Shown: positions 1 through 6,934 of the stretch, piece by piece | Position numbering within the stretch: position 1 is the first letter of the stretch | How the letters are laid out: every line of letters starts with the position of its first letter | Assembly (NCBI GenBank): GCA_035528895.1 | Contig: DATKXS010000033.1 | Span: forward strand, 1-21,254 | DNA: 21,254 nt | Direction of reading: 5' to 3' | Source of the DNA: UBA8522 sp035528895 | GTDB lineage: Bacteria > Acidobacteriota > Aminicenantia > Aminicenantales > UBA8522 | Notes under the pieces: generated by a model | Seen by the model: the letters and a program-made list of their open reading frames with translations, nothing else | Databases searched by the model: none | What the model was told of the DNA's origin: nothing | Position numbers and translations under genes: made by a program

Positions 1-606
1 CGATACCTTGTTCGCCCCGGAGCTGCTTGCGGGGCAGAGCGAAACGCGATCCAGGAGGCCCTCGTCTCCCTGGAGAGGAATGGAGCCATGCTGGAGGAAC
101 CGCCCACCTACCCTTTTCTGGGCGCTGCCGACGATCTTCCGGCCGTCGATCTCGATCTCGTCCCGCGCCGGATATGCAAAACAGGGCATGTTCCCTCTAG
201 AATAAGACGATGGAGGTGGCCCGGCTAGTCTCGTCTGCAATCCCATTTTTTTCAACCCGAGGATGAGCGCCGCGGAGATCCGCCGATAGGACTCGGCCAG
301 GGTCGGAGAAAATACCGCTGTGTCGGAAGAGACGATGGAGTAGGTGATTTCCCGCCAGTGAAGGACGAGTTTTCCTCCGGTGATCCGCCGGACGACGTCA
401 ATCCCGTGGCTCCGGCAATAGTCGCTGTCGAGCACCTCTTTCACACGCTGGGAGTAGCCGAGAGAAACCGTGGGGCGTTTCCAGCGATAGAACCGGACCG
501 TCGTCCGAGGGTCTTTTCCGAGTCGCCGGAAGAGCACTTCATCGACGGCCATGTTGAACGCCCCAGGATGCGGGGACAGGTCGATGAAAAGATTCCAGGG
601 CTGCAC
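1..606 (-). CDS. lipM: LipM-type octanoyltransferase / lipoate-protein ligase family, partial (3' end outside window)
   Basis: The product belongs to the biotin/lipoate A/B protein ligase fold, which moves octanoyl or lipoyl groups onto carrier domains such as GcvH or E2 in the cytoplasm. Visible motifs, numbered from the GTG at 606, include NMAVDEVLF near residue 19, RFYRWKRPTVSLGYSQ near 39, RRITGGKLVLH near 73, EITYSIV near 86, and PCFAYPARDEIEIDGRKIVGSAQKR-type residues near 145-170. The Cys in PCF lies where B. subtilis LipM has its catalytic Cys, and the Lys in DGRKIVGSAQ matches the substrate-binding Lys, which favours LipM over LplA. The usual RRxTGGGAVLH reads RRITGGKLVLH here, a small deviation. 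I chose GTG 606 because GAGGA lies 8 nt upstream (615-619) and no ATG is available before the in-frame stop. About 202 codons are present; LipM is usually ~275, so roughly a quarter lies off the edge. It is co-oriented with the tRNA upstream. Confidence 0.85.
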   Translation of the reverse strand, partial: MQPWNLFIDLSPHPGAFNMAVDEVLFRRLGKDPRTTVRFYRWKRPTVSLGYSQRVKEVLDSDYCRSHGIDVVRRITGGKLVLHWREITYSIVSSDTAVFSPTLAESYRRISAALILGLKKMGLQTRLAGPPPSSYSRGNMPCFAYPARDEIEIDGRKIVGSAQKRVGGRFLQHGSIPLQGDEGLLDRVSLCPASSSGANKVS

Positions 607-625
607 GTCGATTTTCCTCAGCCGT

Positions 626-654
626 ATTATAGGTCAGGCGAGCTGGAGAGGGAA
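626..654 (-). promoter_or_regulatory. Candidate promoter for the lipM-like gene
   Basis: A perfect -10 TATAAT on the minus strand (631-626) lies 17 bp from a weak -35 (TTCCCT, 654-649). The predicted start point near 619 would give a ~13 nt leader beginning at the GAGGA ribosome site. The -35 matches only 3 of 6 positions, and read-through from the tRNA promoter is an alternative. Confidence 0.4.
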
Positions 655-662
655 AGGGGAAG

Positions 663-734
663 AGCGGGCAACGGGATTCGAACCCGCGACTCCCAGCTTG
701 GGAAGCTGGCACTCTACCGCTGAGTTATGCCCGC
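663..734 (-). tRNA. tRNA-Gly, anticodon CCC
   Basis: The minus strand folds as a full cloverleaf. The acceptor stem is GCGGGCA (734-728) with TGCCCGC (670-664). The D arm carries CTCAGCGGTAGAG. The anticodon stem CCAGC/GCTGG closes loop TTCCCAA, giving anticodon CCC, which reads GGG (Gly). The T arm GCGGGTTCGAATCCCGT is standard and the discriminator is U, as usual for tRNA-Gly. CCA is not encoded. The gene is 72 nt. Its first 17 nt (718-734) recur without the rest of the tRNA at 4356-4372 and 9142-9158. Confidence 0.95.
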
Positions 735-771
735 TCGGTGCCAGCCGATTTATCCTCAGCCGGCGCTCCCT

Positions 772-800
772 ATTCTACGGCTTGTCGCTCGGCTTTTCAA
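772..800 (-). promoter_or_regulatory. Promoter of tRNA-Gly (copy A)
   Basis: On the minus strand TTGAAA (800-795), 17 bp, TAGAAT (777-772): a strong sigma70-type promoter about 30 nt upstream of the mature tRNA 5' end. The same architecture with identical spacing is preserved at 4410-4438 and 9193-9221. The similarity among the three copies begins right at this -35 box. Confidence 0.75.
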
Positions 801-883
801 CTGCATATCCGCCCTATGTTACCCGCCGGCGCACATGTCTTTTCCAGCGTCTTCAAAATTGCCTCCTCTATTTTGAGTTTAAC

Positions 884-913
884 TTGACACAATATTAAAC
901 TGCGATTTATGAT
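884..913 (+). promoter_or_regulatory. Promoter of the kinase fusion gene
   Basis: TTGACA (884-889), 18 bp, TATGAT (908-913) on the plus strand, both close to consensus. The predicted start is near 920, leaving a ~100 nt leader before the ATG at 1020. The local sequence is AT-rich compared with the coding regions. The 735-883 stretch holds only the tRNA promoter and its flank. Confidence 0.6.
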
Positions 914-1019
914 CCCTAACGATGGGGTGAAGCAAAGTCGGAGCCATGAATGCTCATCAAGCCGGCGCAGTAGAAAGAGGTTTCCTATAAACTCAAGCCG
1001 AAAATGAGGGAGAAGAGCC

Positions 1020-4000
1020 ATGAAGTGCCCACAATGCCAGACTGATATCTCGGATGATTCCCGCTTCTGTAGCAAGTGCGGCACGCCGGTCCAGGCCGCA
1101 GAGCGCATCGTCTTTTCGCAAACCCGGACAATCCTGAGGCCGATGGAGGAGCTGGCTCCCGAAACGCTCCTGGCCGGAAAATACCGGATCCTTAAAGTCG
1201 TGGGGCGCGGCGGGATGGGAATTGTCTACGAGGCGGAGGATACTAAGCTCCAGCGGCATGTGGCCCTCAAATTTCTTCCGCCGGAGCTGGTCCTCAGTCC
1301 TGAAGCGAGGGAGCGGTTCGTCCTGGAGGCTAGGGCAGCCGCCGCGCTCTCCCACCCCAATATCTGCACGATCTATGAAATTCATGATGAGGGGGAAAAA
1401 CCATTCATCGCTATGGAGTACATCGAGGGACAGAGCCTCAAAGCAACGATAACCAAGAACCCGATAAGTGAAAAAGATGCATTAGGCCTTGCCATCCAGG
1501 TATCGGAAGGTCTGGAGGAAGCGCACCGGAAGGGGATCATCCACCGGGACATCAAGAGCGCCAACATCATGGTGACGGACAAGGGCCAGGCTAAGATCAT
1601 GGATTTTGGGTTAGCCAAAGTGAAGGGCGGGACTCTGCTCACACGGGAAGGCACGACCCTTGGGACGGTCGCCTATATGTCTCCCGAGCAGGCCCTAGGA
1701 AAAGAGGTCGACCATCGCACCGATATCTGGTCGCTCGGTGTCGTTCTCTATGAGCTGCTGAGCGGCAAACTCCCCTTCCAGGGCGACCATGAGGCTTCGA
1801 TTCTCTATACCGTGGTACACGAGGAGCCGAAGCCCTTAAAGGGCAAGAAACCGCCGCTTCCTCAAGAGCTTCAACAGGTGATAAGGCAGGCTTTGAACAA
1901 GAATCCCGATTCCCGGCATCAGTCTGCTGCGGAGGTCGGGAAAGATCTTAGGAAATACCAGGAGGCTTTGAAAGCCGAAGCGGGCGGCGTACTGAATCTG
2001 CGTATGCTGTGGAAACGCTTAAAGCGTCCCATCGTCGCGATCCCCTCTGTCATCGTCCTCATCGCTCTCGTTCTACTCGCCTTCTTGTTTTTTAGCCGCA
2101 TGAATAAAGTCAGATGGGCTCGAGAACAGGCCGTTCCTGAAATCCTCCGGCTGGCCGATTTGCAGGAATACCAAGCTGCTTTTGACCTCGCCGTAAAAAC
2201 CGAAAAATATATATCCGGGGAACCCATCCTCGCAAATGCCTGGCCCAAGTTTTCTAGGACGGTCTCAATCCGGAGCGAGCCACCGGGTTCTTCTGTCTAC
2301 CTGAAGGATTACTCCGCTGTTGAACTAAAATGGCAGCCTTGCGGTCAAACACCGATTGATCATCTGAGAGTGCCCCGTGGCCGATACCGATTAAAAATGG
2401 CAAGAGAAGGATTCACAGAGTCGGTAACGGCTTTTATTCCCGAAGATGGCCCCGTTGATTTAATATTAGCAAAAGAAGAAGACTCTCTCGCCGGAATGGT
2501 TTTCGTGAAAGGCGGCGCCTATTATTGTGATAACAATGGTCTCGACCATCTCCCCGAGGTTGAGCTCGTCGACTTTCTAATCGATAAATTTGAAGTCACA
2601 AACAAAGAATTCATGAGGTTTCTCGAAAGCGGAGGCTATCAAAAAAAGGAATACTGGAAGCACCCTTTTGTCAAAAATGGAGTAACTCTGACGTGGGATA
2701 AAGCCATGGCCGAATTCGTCGATAAAACGGGTCGACCGGGACCCGCTTCCTGGGAGGCCGGCTACTATCTTCCGGGCCAGGACAATTTTCCAGTTGGCGG
2801 CATCTCCTGGTACGAAGCCGCAGCGTACGCTGAATTCGCCGGGAAAAGTCTGCCGACAATCTACCATTGGAGTGCGGCTGCCAGTATTCTTTGGATTCAG
2901 TACATTGTTCCCCTCAGCAATTTCAATCAAAAAGGCCCCGCGTCCGTCGGCACCTTCCAAGGTGTGAGCACCTGTGGAACATTCGATATGGCCGGCAATG
3001 TCCGGGAGTGGTGCTGGAATGATGATGGGGATAACCATCGATACATATTCGGTGGAGGTTGGAACGATAACGAGTACTCATTCTGCGATGCCTTTGCCGC
3101 GAATTCATTCGATCGATCACTGACAAACGGACTCCGATGCATCAAGTACCTTACAACTGAAAAGAACCTGGCCGACCTCCAAAGGCCCATAAAAACGGCC
3201 TTTCGTGACTTTTTAAACGAAAAACCCATCTCCGACGAGATCTTTAAAGTCTATAAGAGGATGTATGCTTATGACAAAACACCCCTCAATCCTAAGATTG
3301 AGTCAGAGGATGGAAGCTCCGAAGCGTGGACTAAGGAGAAGATTTCGTTCGACGCCGCATATGGGAACGAGCGGGTCATGGCGTTTCTATATCTGCCTAA
3401 AAAATCCACTCCACCCTATCAAGTTGTTGTCTATTTTCCCGGCTCCGGTGCGATATTTCAACGTTCGAACGAGGCCCTTGAGTCCGGCCAAATGCGAGCT
3501 GTGGACTACATTGTGAAAAACGGGCGTGCGGTTATGATCCCAATTTATAAGGGGACATATGAAAGAGGCGACGGTTTACAATCTGACTATCCCGCGGAAA
3601 CGAATTTTTACAAAGAGCATGTTTTAATGTGGTCTAAGGATGTCTCCAGAACTATCGATTATCTTGAGACAAGGAAAGATATTGCCAGTGATAAGATCGC
3701 CTATTTTGGATACAGCTGGGGAGCCGCCATGGGGGCTATCATGCCTGCGGTCGAGGAACGTCTTAAAGCTGCCATTCTATACGTCGCAGGGTTTTACCTT
3801 CAAAGAACTCTGCCTGAGGTGGATCAGATCAATTTTGTCTCCAGGGTTAGGATTCCCGTCCTCATGCTGAACGGAAAATACGACTATTATTATCCGCCGG
3901 AGACCTCTCAGAAACCTATGTTTGCATTGCTCGGGACGCCGGCCGAACACAAACGCCAGATCATATATGATTCGAGCCATCTTGTTCCCAGGTCCGAGTT

Positions 4001-4052
4001 GATCAAGGAAACCCTCGCCTGGCTCGATACGTATCTCGGCCCAGTGAGATGA
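1020..4052 (+). CDS. Membrane Ser/Thr protein kinase fused to PEGA, FGE-like and alpha/beta-hydrolase domains
   Basis: This 1,010-residue protein combines several modules. Residues 1-24 form a zinc ribbon (CxxC at 3-6 and 17-20). Residues 55-315 are a Hanks-type kinase with glycine loop GRGGMG (62-67), Lys84, HRD 175-177, Asn182, DFG 195-197 and the SPEQ segment at 221, so all catalytic residues are present. A transmembrane helix spans 337-358. A PEGA-like domain (VSIRSEPPGSSVYL) covers ~414-484. A formylglycine-generating-enzyme/sulfatase-modifying-like fold runs ~491-710 (EVTNKEFMRF, FDMAGNVREW, NGLRC). The C-terminal ~740-1010 is an alpha/beta hydrolase with nucleophile elbow GYSWG (Ser899), Asp955 (NGKYD) and His987 (SSHLVP). 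The kinase is predicted to be cytoplasmic and the later domains extracytoplasmic. The start ATG follows a GGGAG-type site in tgagggagaagagcc. It is the only gene in the first module beside the tRNA. The domain calls are firm; the substrates are unknown. Confidence 0.9.
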   Translation: MKCPQCQTDISDDSRFCSKCGTPVQAAERIVFSQTRTILRPMEELAPETLLAGKYRILKVVGRGGMGIVYEAEDTKLQRHVALKFLPPELVLSPEARERFVLEARAAAALSHPNICTIYEIHDEGEKPFIAMEYIEGQSLKATITKNPISEKDALGLAIQVSEGLEEAHRKGIIHRDIKSANIMVTDKGQAKIMDFGLAKVKGGTLLTREGTTLGTVAYMSPEQALGKEVDHRTDIWSLGVVLYELLSGKLPFQGDHEASILYTVVHEEPKPLKGKKPPLPQELQQVIRQALNKNPDSRHQSAAEVGKDLRKYQEALKAEAGGVLNLRMLWKRLKRPIVAIPSVIVLIALVLLAFLFFSRMNKVRWAREQAVPEILRLADLQEYQAAFDLAVKTEKYISGEPILANAWPKFSRTVSIRSEPPGSSVYLKDYSAVELKWQPCGQTPIDHLRVPRGRYRLKMAREGFTESVTAFIPEDGPVDLILAKEEDSLAGMVFVKGGAYYCDNNGLDHLPEVELVDFLIDKFEVTNKEFMRFLESGGYQKKEYWKHPFVKNGVTLTWDKAMAEFVDKTGRPGPASWEAGYYLPGQDNFPVGGISWYEAAAYAEFAGKSLPTIYHWSAAASILWIQYIVPLSNFNQKGPASVGTFQGVSTCGTFDMAGNVREWCWNDDGDNHRYIFGGGWNDNEYSFCDAFAANSFDRSLTNGLRCIKYLTTEKNLADLQRPIKTAFRDFLNEKPISDEIFKVYKRMYAYDKTPLNPKIESEDGSSEAWTKEKISFDAAYGNERVMAFLYLPKKSTPPYQVVVYFPGSGAIFQRSNEALESGQMRAVDYIVKNGRAVMIPIYKGTYERGDGLQSDYPAETNFYKEHVLMWSKDVSRTIDYLETRKDIASDKIAYFGYSWGAAMGAIMPAVEERLKAAILYVAGFYLQRTLPEVDQINFVSRVRIPVLMLNGKYDYYYPPETSQKPMFALLGTPAEHKRQIIYDSSHLVPRSELIKETLAWLDTYLGPVR

Positions 4053-4080
4053 AGCGGCCGTTTAAGAGCCGGGACAGATG

Positions 4081-4168
4081 GATTACCTGGTTCCTTTCGG
4101 AGTACGAGGGACGTTTCGAAAAGGATTACGGCTCCCTACTGCCCAATATCAAGGAAGTCGTCGGATAA
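4081..4168 (+). pseudogene. IS91-family transposase N-terminal stub (copy B)
   Basis: Directly after the kinase gene the plus strand reads WFLSEYEGRFEKDYG then IKEVVG and stops at TAA 4166-4168. This resembles the N-terminal segment typical of IS91-like transposases (EYESRFEKEYG...IIKEVVERYLDCGNP), cut off right at the KEVV. Only about 28 codons are recognisable and there is no start. The matching stub at 8803-8954 ends at the equivalent codon, which argues for one shared ancestral truncation. Confidence 0.5.
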
Positions 4169-4355
4169 TGATTAGTGCAGTCCGGTGCCAAAATAGTGCC
4201 AAGTTGTTTACAAAAACAATGAAAAACAATGAGTAATTTCGAGAAATACTGGACAATAACGAGCACTAACGGGAAAAAGAAAATTTCAGAAAACAAAAGA
4301 CTTAACATGCTAAGCCATTGATTTATATCGAGTTAGCCCCACTCCCCTATTCGAG

Positions 4356-4372
4356 CGCTGAATTATGCCCGC
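4356..4372 (-). pseudogene. Truncated tRNA-Gly, 5' 17 nt only (stub B)
   Basis: The minus strand reads GCGGGCATAATTCAGCG, the acceptor 5' strand and D-arm start of the tRNA at 663-734 with one change. It then continues into unrelated sequence (CTCGAATAGGGG). It lacks the anticodon and T arms and cannot be a functional tRNA. An intact tRNA-type promoter stands upstream. Confidence 0.75.
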
Positions 4373-4409
4373 TCGGTGCCGGCCGATTTAGGCCCAGCCG
4401 GCGCCCCTT

Positions 4410-4438
4410 ATTCTACGGCTTGTGGCTTGTCTTTTCAA
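4410..4438 (-). promoter_or_regulatory. Duplicated tRNA promoter (copy B)
   Basis: TTGAAA (4438-4433), 17 bp, TAGAAT (4415-4410) on the minus strand, the same boxes and spacing as the tRNA-Gly promoter at 772-800. It would transcribe the tRNA stub and then the conserved repeat block, heading toward the 3' end of the kinase gene in antisense. Confidence 0.6.
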
Positions 4439-4457
4439 CTGCGCACACATTGAGATA

Positions 4458-4829
4458 TCAGAGCCGTTCGGGGACGATCTCGAGCCAGTAGCCGTCCGGG
4501 TCCTCGATAAAATAGATCCCCATCTGCGGGTTCTCGTAACAGATACAGTCCATCTCCTTGTGGAGACGATGGGCGGCTTCGTAATCCGGCGTAGAAAAGG
4601 CCAGGTGGAATTCGTTGTCCCCTAGATTATAGGGCTCCTTCCGATCCCTAAGCCACGTGAGTTCAAGCAGATGGGCAGTTTTCCCATCCCCAAGGAAGAC
4701 AAGGATGAAGCTGCCGTCGTCGGCCTTTTTCCGTCGCGTCTCCCTCAGTCCCAGCGCCTTCTGGTAAAATGCCACGCTCTTTTCCAAATCCAGGACATTG
4801 AAGTTGTTGTGGGCGAAACGGAATTCCAT
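4458..4829 (-). CDS. VOC superfamily metalloprotein, glyoxalase I-like
   Basis: The 123-residue product has the paired beta-alpha-beta-beta-beta modules of the vicinal-oxygen-chelate fold. The four expected metal ligands are visible: His7 (FAHNNFNV), Glu56 (LLELT), His75 (NEFHLAFS) and Glu117 (DPDGYWLEIV). That set is typical of lactoylglutathione lyase and related isomerases, which detoxify methylglyoxal in the cytosol; the exact substrate cannot be read from the sequence. The frame stays open upstream to 4907, but the ATG at 4829 is preferred because GGAGGGAGG sits just before it, and the upstream extension coincides with the end of a methyltransferase remnant. It is oriented opposite to the M48 gene. 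Size is normal for the family. Confidence 0.85.
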   Translation of the reverse strand: MEFRFAHNNFNVLDLEKSVAFYQKALGLRETRRKKADDGSFILVFLGDGKTAHLLELTWLRDRKEPYNLGDNEFHLAFSTPDYEAAHRLHKEMDCICYENPQMGIYFIEDPDGYWLEIVPERL

Positions 4830-4897
4830 GGCCACCTCCCTCCGGAGTTTGTTTTTGATGACATCATTCTGCAATTTCACTAAATATTGATCCTTCT

Positions 4898-5095
4898 TTA
4901 TAGCCACCGTATTTTCACTCTGTTGCAGTATTCATCCCATGTGGCACCAAAAGCTGTTGACACTATTTCTTCTTCCTCAGGCGAAAACATTCTAGATCCA
5001 ATACAATGGAATCACAATATCAGAATCAAACCAATGATCAAAAAAAGCAACGTAACCGGCCCATGATTTTTCGCTATAATATAATTGAGTGGAGA
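4898..5095 (-). pseudogene. C-terminal remnant of an isoprenylcysteine methyltransferase-like (ICMT/PEMT) protein
   Basis: On the minus strand a short hydrophobic segment (PVTLLFLIIGLILIL) is followed by a TGA and then, in the same frame, MFSPEEEEIVSTAFG, DEYCNRVKIRW and a stop at 4900-4898. The hydrophobic helix followed by (R)EEExxxxxFGxxxxEYxxRV is the signature C-terminus of the ICMT/phospholipid methyltransferase family. Only ~60 codons remain, interrupted by one stop, and the 5' part is missing because the M48 gene begins there on the other strand. The match rests on the short tail, so it is moderate. Confidence 0.45.
5052..5080 (+). promoter_or_regulatory. Candidate promoter of the M48 protease gene
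   Basis: A perfect TATAAT at 5075-5080 has only a weak -35 (GTAACC, 5052-5057) at 17 bp. The predicted start is near 5087, which rules out the upstream GTG at 5089 as a normally initiated codon and favours the ATG at 5113. Confidence 0.35.
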
Positions 5096-5112
5096 CATCC
5101 AAAAGCTGCACA

Positions 5113-6315
5113 ATGCACATGGATAATATTCATCCCTTGCTCGATGAGAAGCGGCAGACTCTCGCCAGACGCTACGACAAAGAAAATAGGCTCCTCGGCC
5201 TTGCGGGATCGGCTCTGTCGCTTGCCTTCCTTGTGGCCTTTTCCGAGACCGGCCTGAGCGCACGACTGGCACACCTATGGAGCGGCGGCCCTGTGGTCTG
5301 GCCGTTCCTGGCGTACACGGCTGGTTTCCTTGCCTGGCTGACGATTCTCAGCCTCCCTTTAAGTTTTTATCGCGGCTACGTCCACGAGCACAAGTGGAAC
5401 TTTTCCACGCAGCCCGTCAAAGGCTGGCTCTCGGATCAGGCCAAGTCCTTCGCAGTGCTGCTCGTCATGGCCTGGCTCGTCCTCGCCCTCCTTCTCTGGA
5501 TCATGGCCCGCTTTCCCGGGACCTGGTGGCTGATCGCGGGTCTGGCCATGGCGTTCGTGAGCGTGATCATGGCGACACTCTTTCCCGTGGTCATCCTGCC
5601 CATATTCCATCGCTATACGCCGATCGAGGACAAAGAGCTGACCAATGCCCTCAAAGAGATCCTCGCCCGGGAGGGCTTAAAGAGCGGCGGGTTTTTTCAG
5701 GAGGACATGAGCCGGCGGACACGCAAAGAAAACGCCTTCCTGGCCGGCCTTGGAAAAACGCGAAGAGTCGTCCTCGGCGACAACCTGGTCAAGCAGATGA
5801 CGCTTCCGGAGATCGTCTCCATTATCGGCCACGAAGTTGGGCATTATAGGCACAGGCACATTTGCAAAGGCGTTGTTCTGGAAACTCTAGAGCAGCTGAC
5901 GGTCTTCTTTCTCCTCAACGTGGTTATGAGGGCCGCTTTTCCCGGGTTTCCCGGCTCCGCGCGCGAGGTCCTGACCGTCTTGCCTGTCATGCTGATCATC
6001 GCCGGGACGGCGTCGAGCTTGGTGTTCGGCCCCGTCGGCAACTCGCTGTCCCGGCATTTCGAGAAACAGGCGGACCTCTATGCCGCGGCCTACGTCAAAG
6101 ACACTCACGCCTTTGCCGCGGCGCTCGCAGGATTAGCCAACCGCAACCTGAGCAACGCCTACCCCACCTGGTGGATCAAGCTCTTTTACTACACGCACCC
6201 TCCTGTTGGCGAAAGGCTGCAGTATCTTGAGGATGAGTCTCCGACCGCATTGCAAAAAAAATGCGGATCGGACATTATCAAGGCGGATGGACGGCAACCG
6301 GGATACTTCCTTTAA
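5113..6315 (+). CDS. M48 (Ste24/CAAX protease-type) membrane zinc metalloprotease
   Basis: The ~400-residue integral membrane protein has about four N-terminal helices, a catalytic domain with HEVGH (residues 240-244), two more helices, and the third zinc ligand in EKQAD (Glu317, Asp321). This is the HExxH...ExxxD arrangement of Ste24-type M48A peptidases. GLGKTRRVVLGDNL, before the zinc site, is also characteristic. Such enzymes cleave prenylated CAAX proteins in eukaryotes; bacterial homologues act in membrane protein quality control and their substrates are mostly unknown. The frame opens at GTG 5089, but the promoter suggests ATG 5113 (or 5119); a GGAG at 5091-5094 is the only, rather distant, ribosome site. 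The last ~20 residues run into a different broken gene, so the natural C-terminus may be altered. Confidence 0.88.
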   Translation: MHMDNIHPLLDEKRQTLARRYDKENRLLGLAGSALSLAFLVAFSETGLSARLAHLWSGGPVVWPFLAYTAGFLAWLTILSLPLSFYRGYVHEHKWNFSTQPVKGWLSDQAKSFAVLLVMAWLVLALLLWIMARFPGTWWLIAGLAMAFVSVIMATLFPVVILPIFHRYTPIEDKELTNALKEILAREGLKSGGFFQEDMSRRTRKENAFLAGLGKTRRVVLGDNLVKQMTLPEIVSIIGHEVGHYRHRHICKGVVLETLEQLTVFFLLNVVMRAAFPGFPGSAREVLTVLPVMLIIAGTASSLVFGPVGNSLSRHFEKQADLYAAAYVKDTHAFAAALAGLANRNLSNAYPTWWIKLFYYTHPPVGERLQYLEDESPTALQKKCGSDIIKADGRQPGYFL

Positions 6316-6587
6316 AAATTGCCAACGAAGTCCTGCTTTTTGCAGCGATGTTTTTAGTCCCCGCGATAATTGCTCTGCACCATAATCACGTAAATATAGA
6401 CAGAACCCAAGCAGCGGTAGGTTGCGGCATAGTTGCGGTGGTGATACCAATCATATTAGTGTTGGACATAGTTCAAGGGCGCCTTATCTATCCCGTATAT
6501 AATATGCTCGTCAATACCCCACCTGTCGCAGAGCTTGTTGTTGCCGTTGACTACGGGGGCTTACATGCCATCAGTATTTTGTTGGGT
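6300..6587 (+). pseudogene. Fragment of a multi-pass membrane protein (DUF4386-like)
   Basis: In the frame opening at 6261 the plus strand encodes about 95 residues beginning LKIANEVLLFAAMFLVPAII, continuing IPIILVLDIVQGRLIYPVYN and YGGLHAISILLG. It has two to three hydrophobic helices and resembles the middle of DUF4386-type proteins from memory of the family. Its 5' part is missing because the M48 gene occupies that position, and it breaks off at ~6587 where an antisense fragment of another gene starts. The open frame to 6680 is therefore a chimera, not a gene. Confidence 0.45.
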
Positions 6588-6896
6588 TCGGCGTCCTTCC
6601 AGAGATCGAGGAATTTGCGGTCGTATTCGATGGCACGCCCCTTATCCCGTTGCTGCGCGGCGATCTTTCCCAGCAGGTAAAAGCTCTTTGCATAGATATC
6701 GTTGAAAAAGAGCCTTCCAGCCGTGAGAGAAACGAGCCTTTCATATTCTTCAACAGACTTCCCCAGATTGCCCGATCTGTAATAGGCCGCAGCAAGAGGC
6801 TCAATGAATAAAGCATACTCATTTTCCCAATAATATTGAAAGGGAACATAAGCTAGACCTGCACTATATCGAATGGGATATTTGTCAGGCCCTCCG
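6588..6896 (-). pseudogene. C-terminal TPR fragment, probably from a kinase/TPR protein
   Basis: On the minus strand ~100 residues read GGPDKYPIRYSAGLAYVPFQYYWE, EPLAAAYYRSGNLGKSVEEYERLV, YAKSFYLLGKIAAQQRDKGRAIEYDRKFLDLWKDAEPN. These are two to three tetratricopeptide repeats ending in the FLDLWKDA motif that often closes large signalling kinases and TPR proteins of this kind of organism. There is no start codon in a credible place; the frame upstream is antisense to the DUF998 gene. After DAEPN it loses similarity at ~6588. It is a decayed 3' end, facing the membrane-protein fragment at a sharp junction. Confidence 0.5.
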
Positions 6897-6934
6897 ATGT
6901 TGTGATTAAATAGTAACGTGAATGAAGGAGAGGC

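Larger units (their letters stand above)
4085..4444. repeat. Long direct repeat, copy B (module junction)
   Basis: The sequence matches 8871-9226 at a constant offset of 4,786 bp from the IS91 stub (TAATGATTA, 4166-4174) to the tRNA 5' portion. The central part (~4181-4356) is well conserved, including gtgccaaaatagtgccaag, a run from gagtaatttc to actaacggga, and aagccattgatttatatcg. The right part (4356-4444) also matches the tRNA-Gly 5' portion and upstream flank at 718-806 almost base for base. CGAGCG (4352-4357) and CGCTCG (4370-4375) form a 6 bp inverted repeat around the tRNA start. Together with the stub this fills the gap between the kinase gene and the glyoxalase gene. No complete gene lies in it. 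Confidence 0.85.

Noticed and set aside
358..723. 121-codon plus-strand ORF
   Set aside because: It is antisense to the LipM-like gene and runs into the tRNA; no protein features.
4126..4308. Similar minus-strand ORFs in both repeat copies (also 8846-9082)
   Set aside because: The shared residues reflect DNA duplication. One starts and ends differently from the other, there is no ribosome site, and they read antisense through the transposase stub.
6261..6680. 139-codon plus ORF
   Set aside because: Chimera: its N-terminal part overlaps the M48 3' end, the middle is a membrane-protein remnant, and the last ~30 codons are antisense to a TPR remnant.
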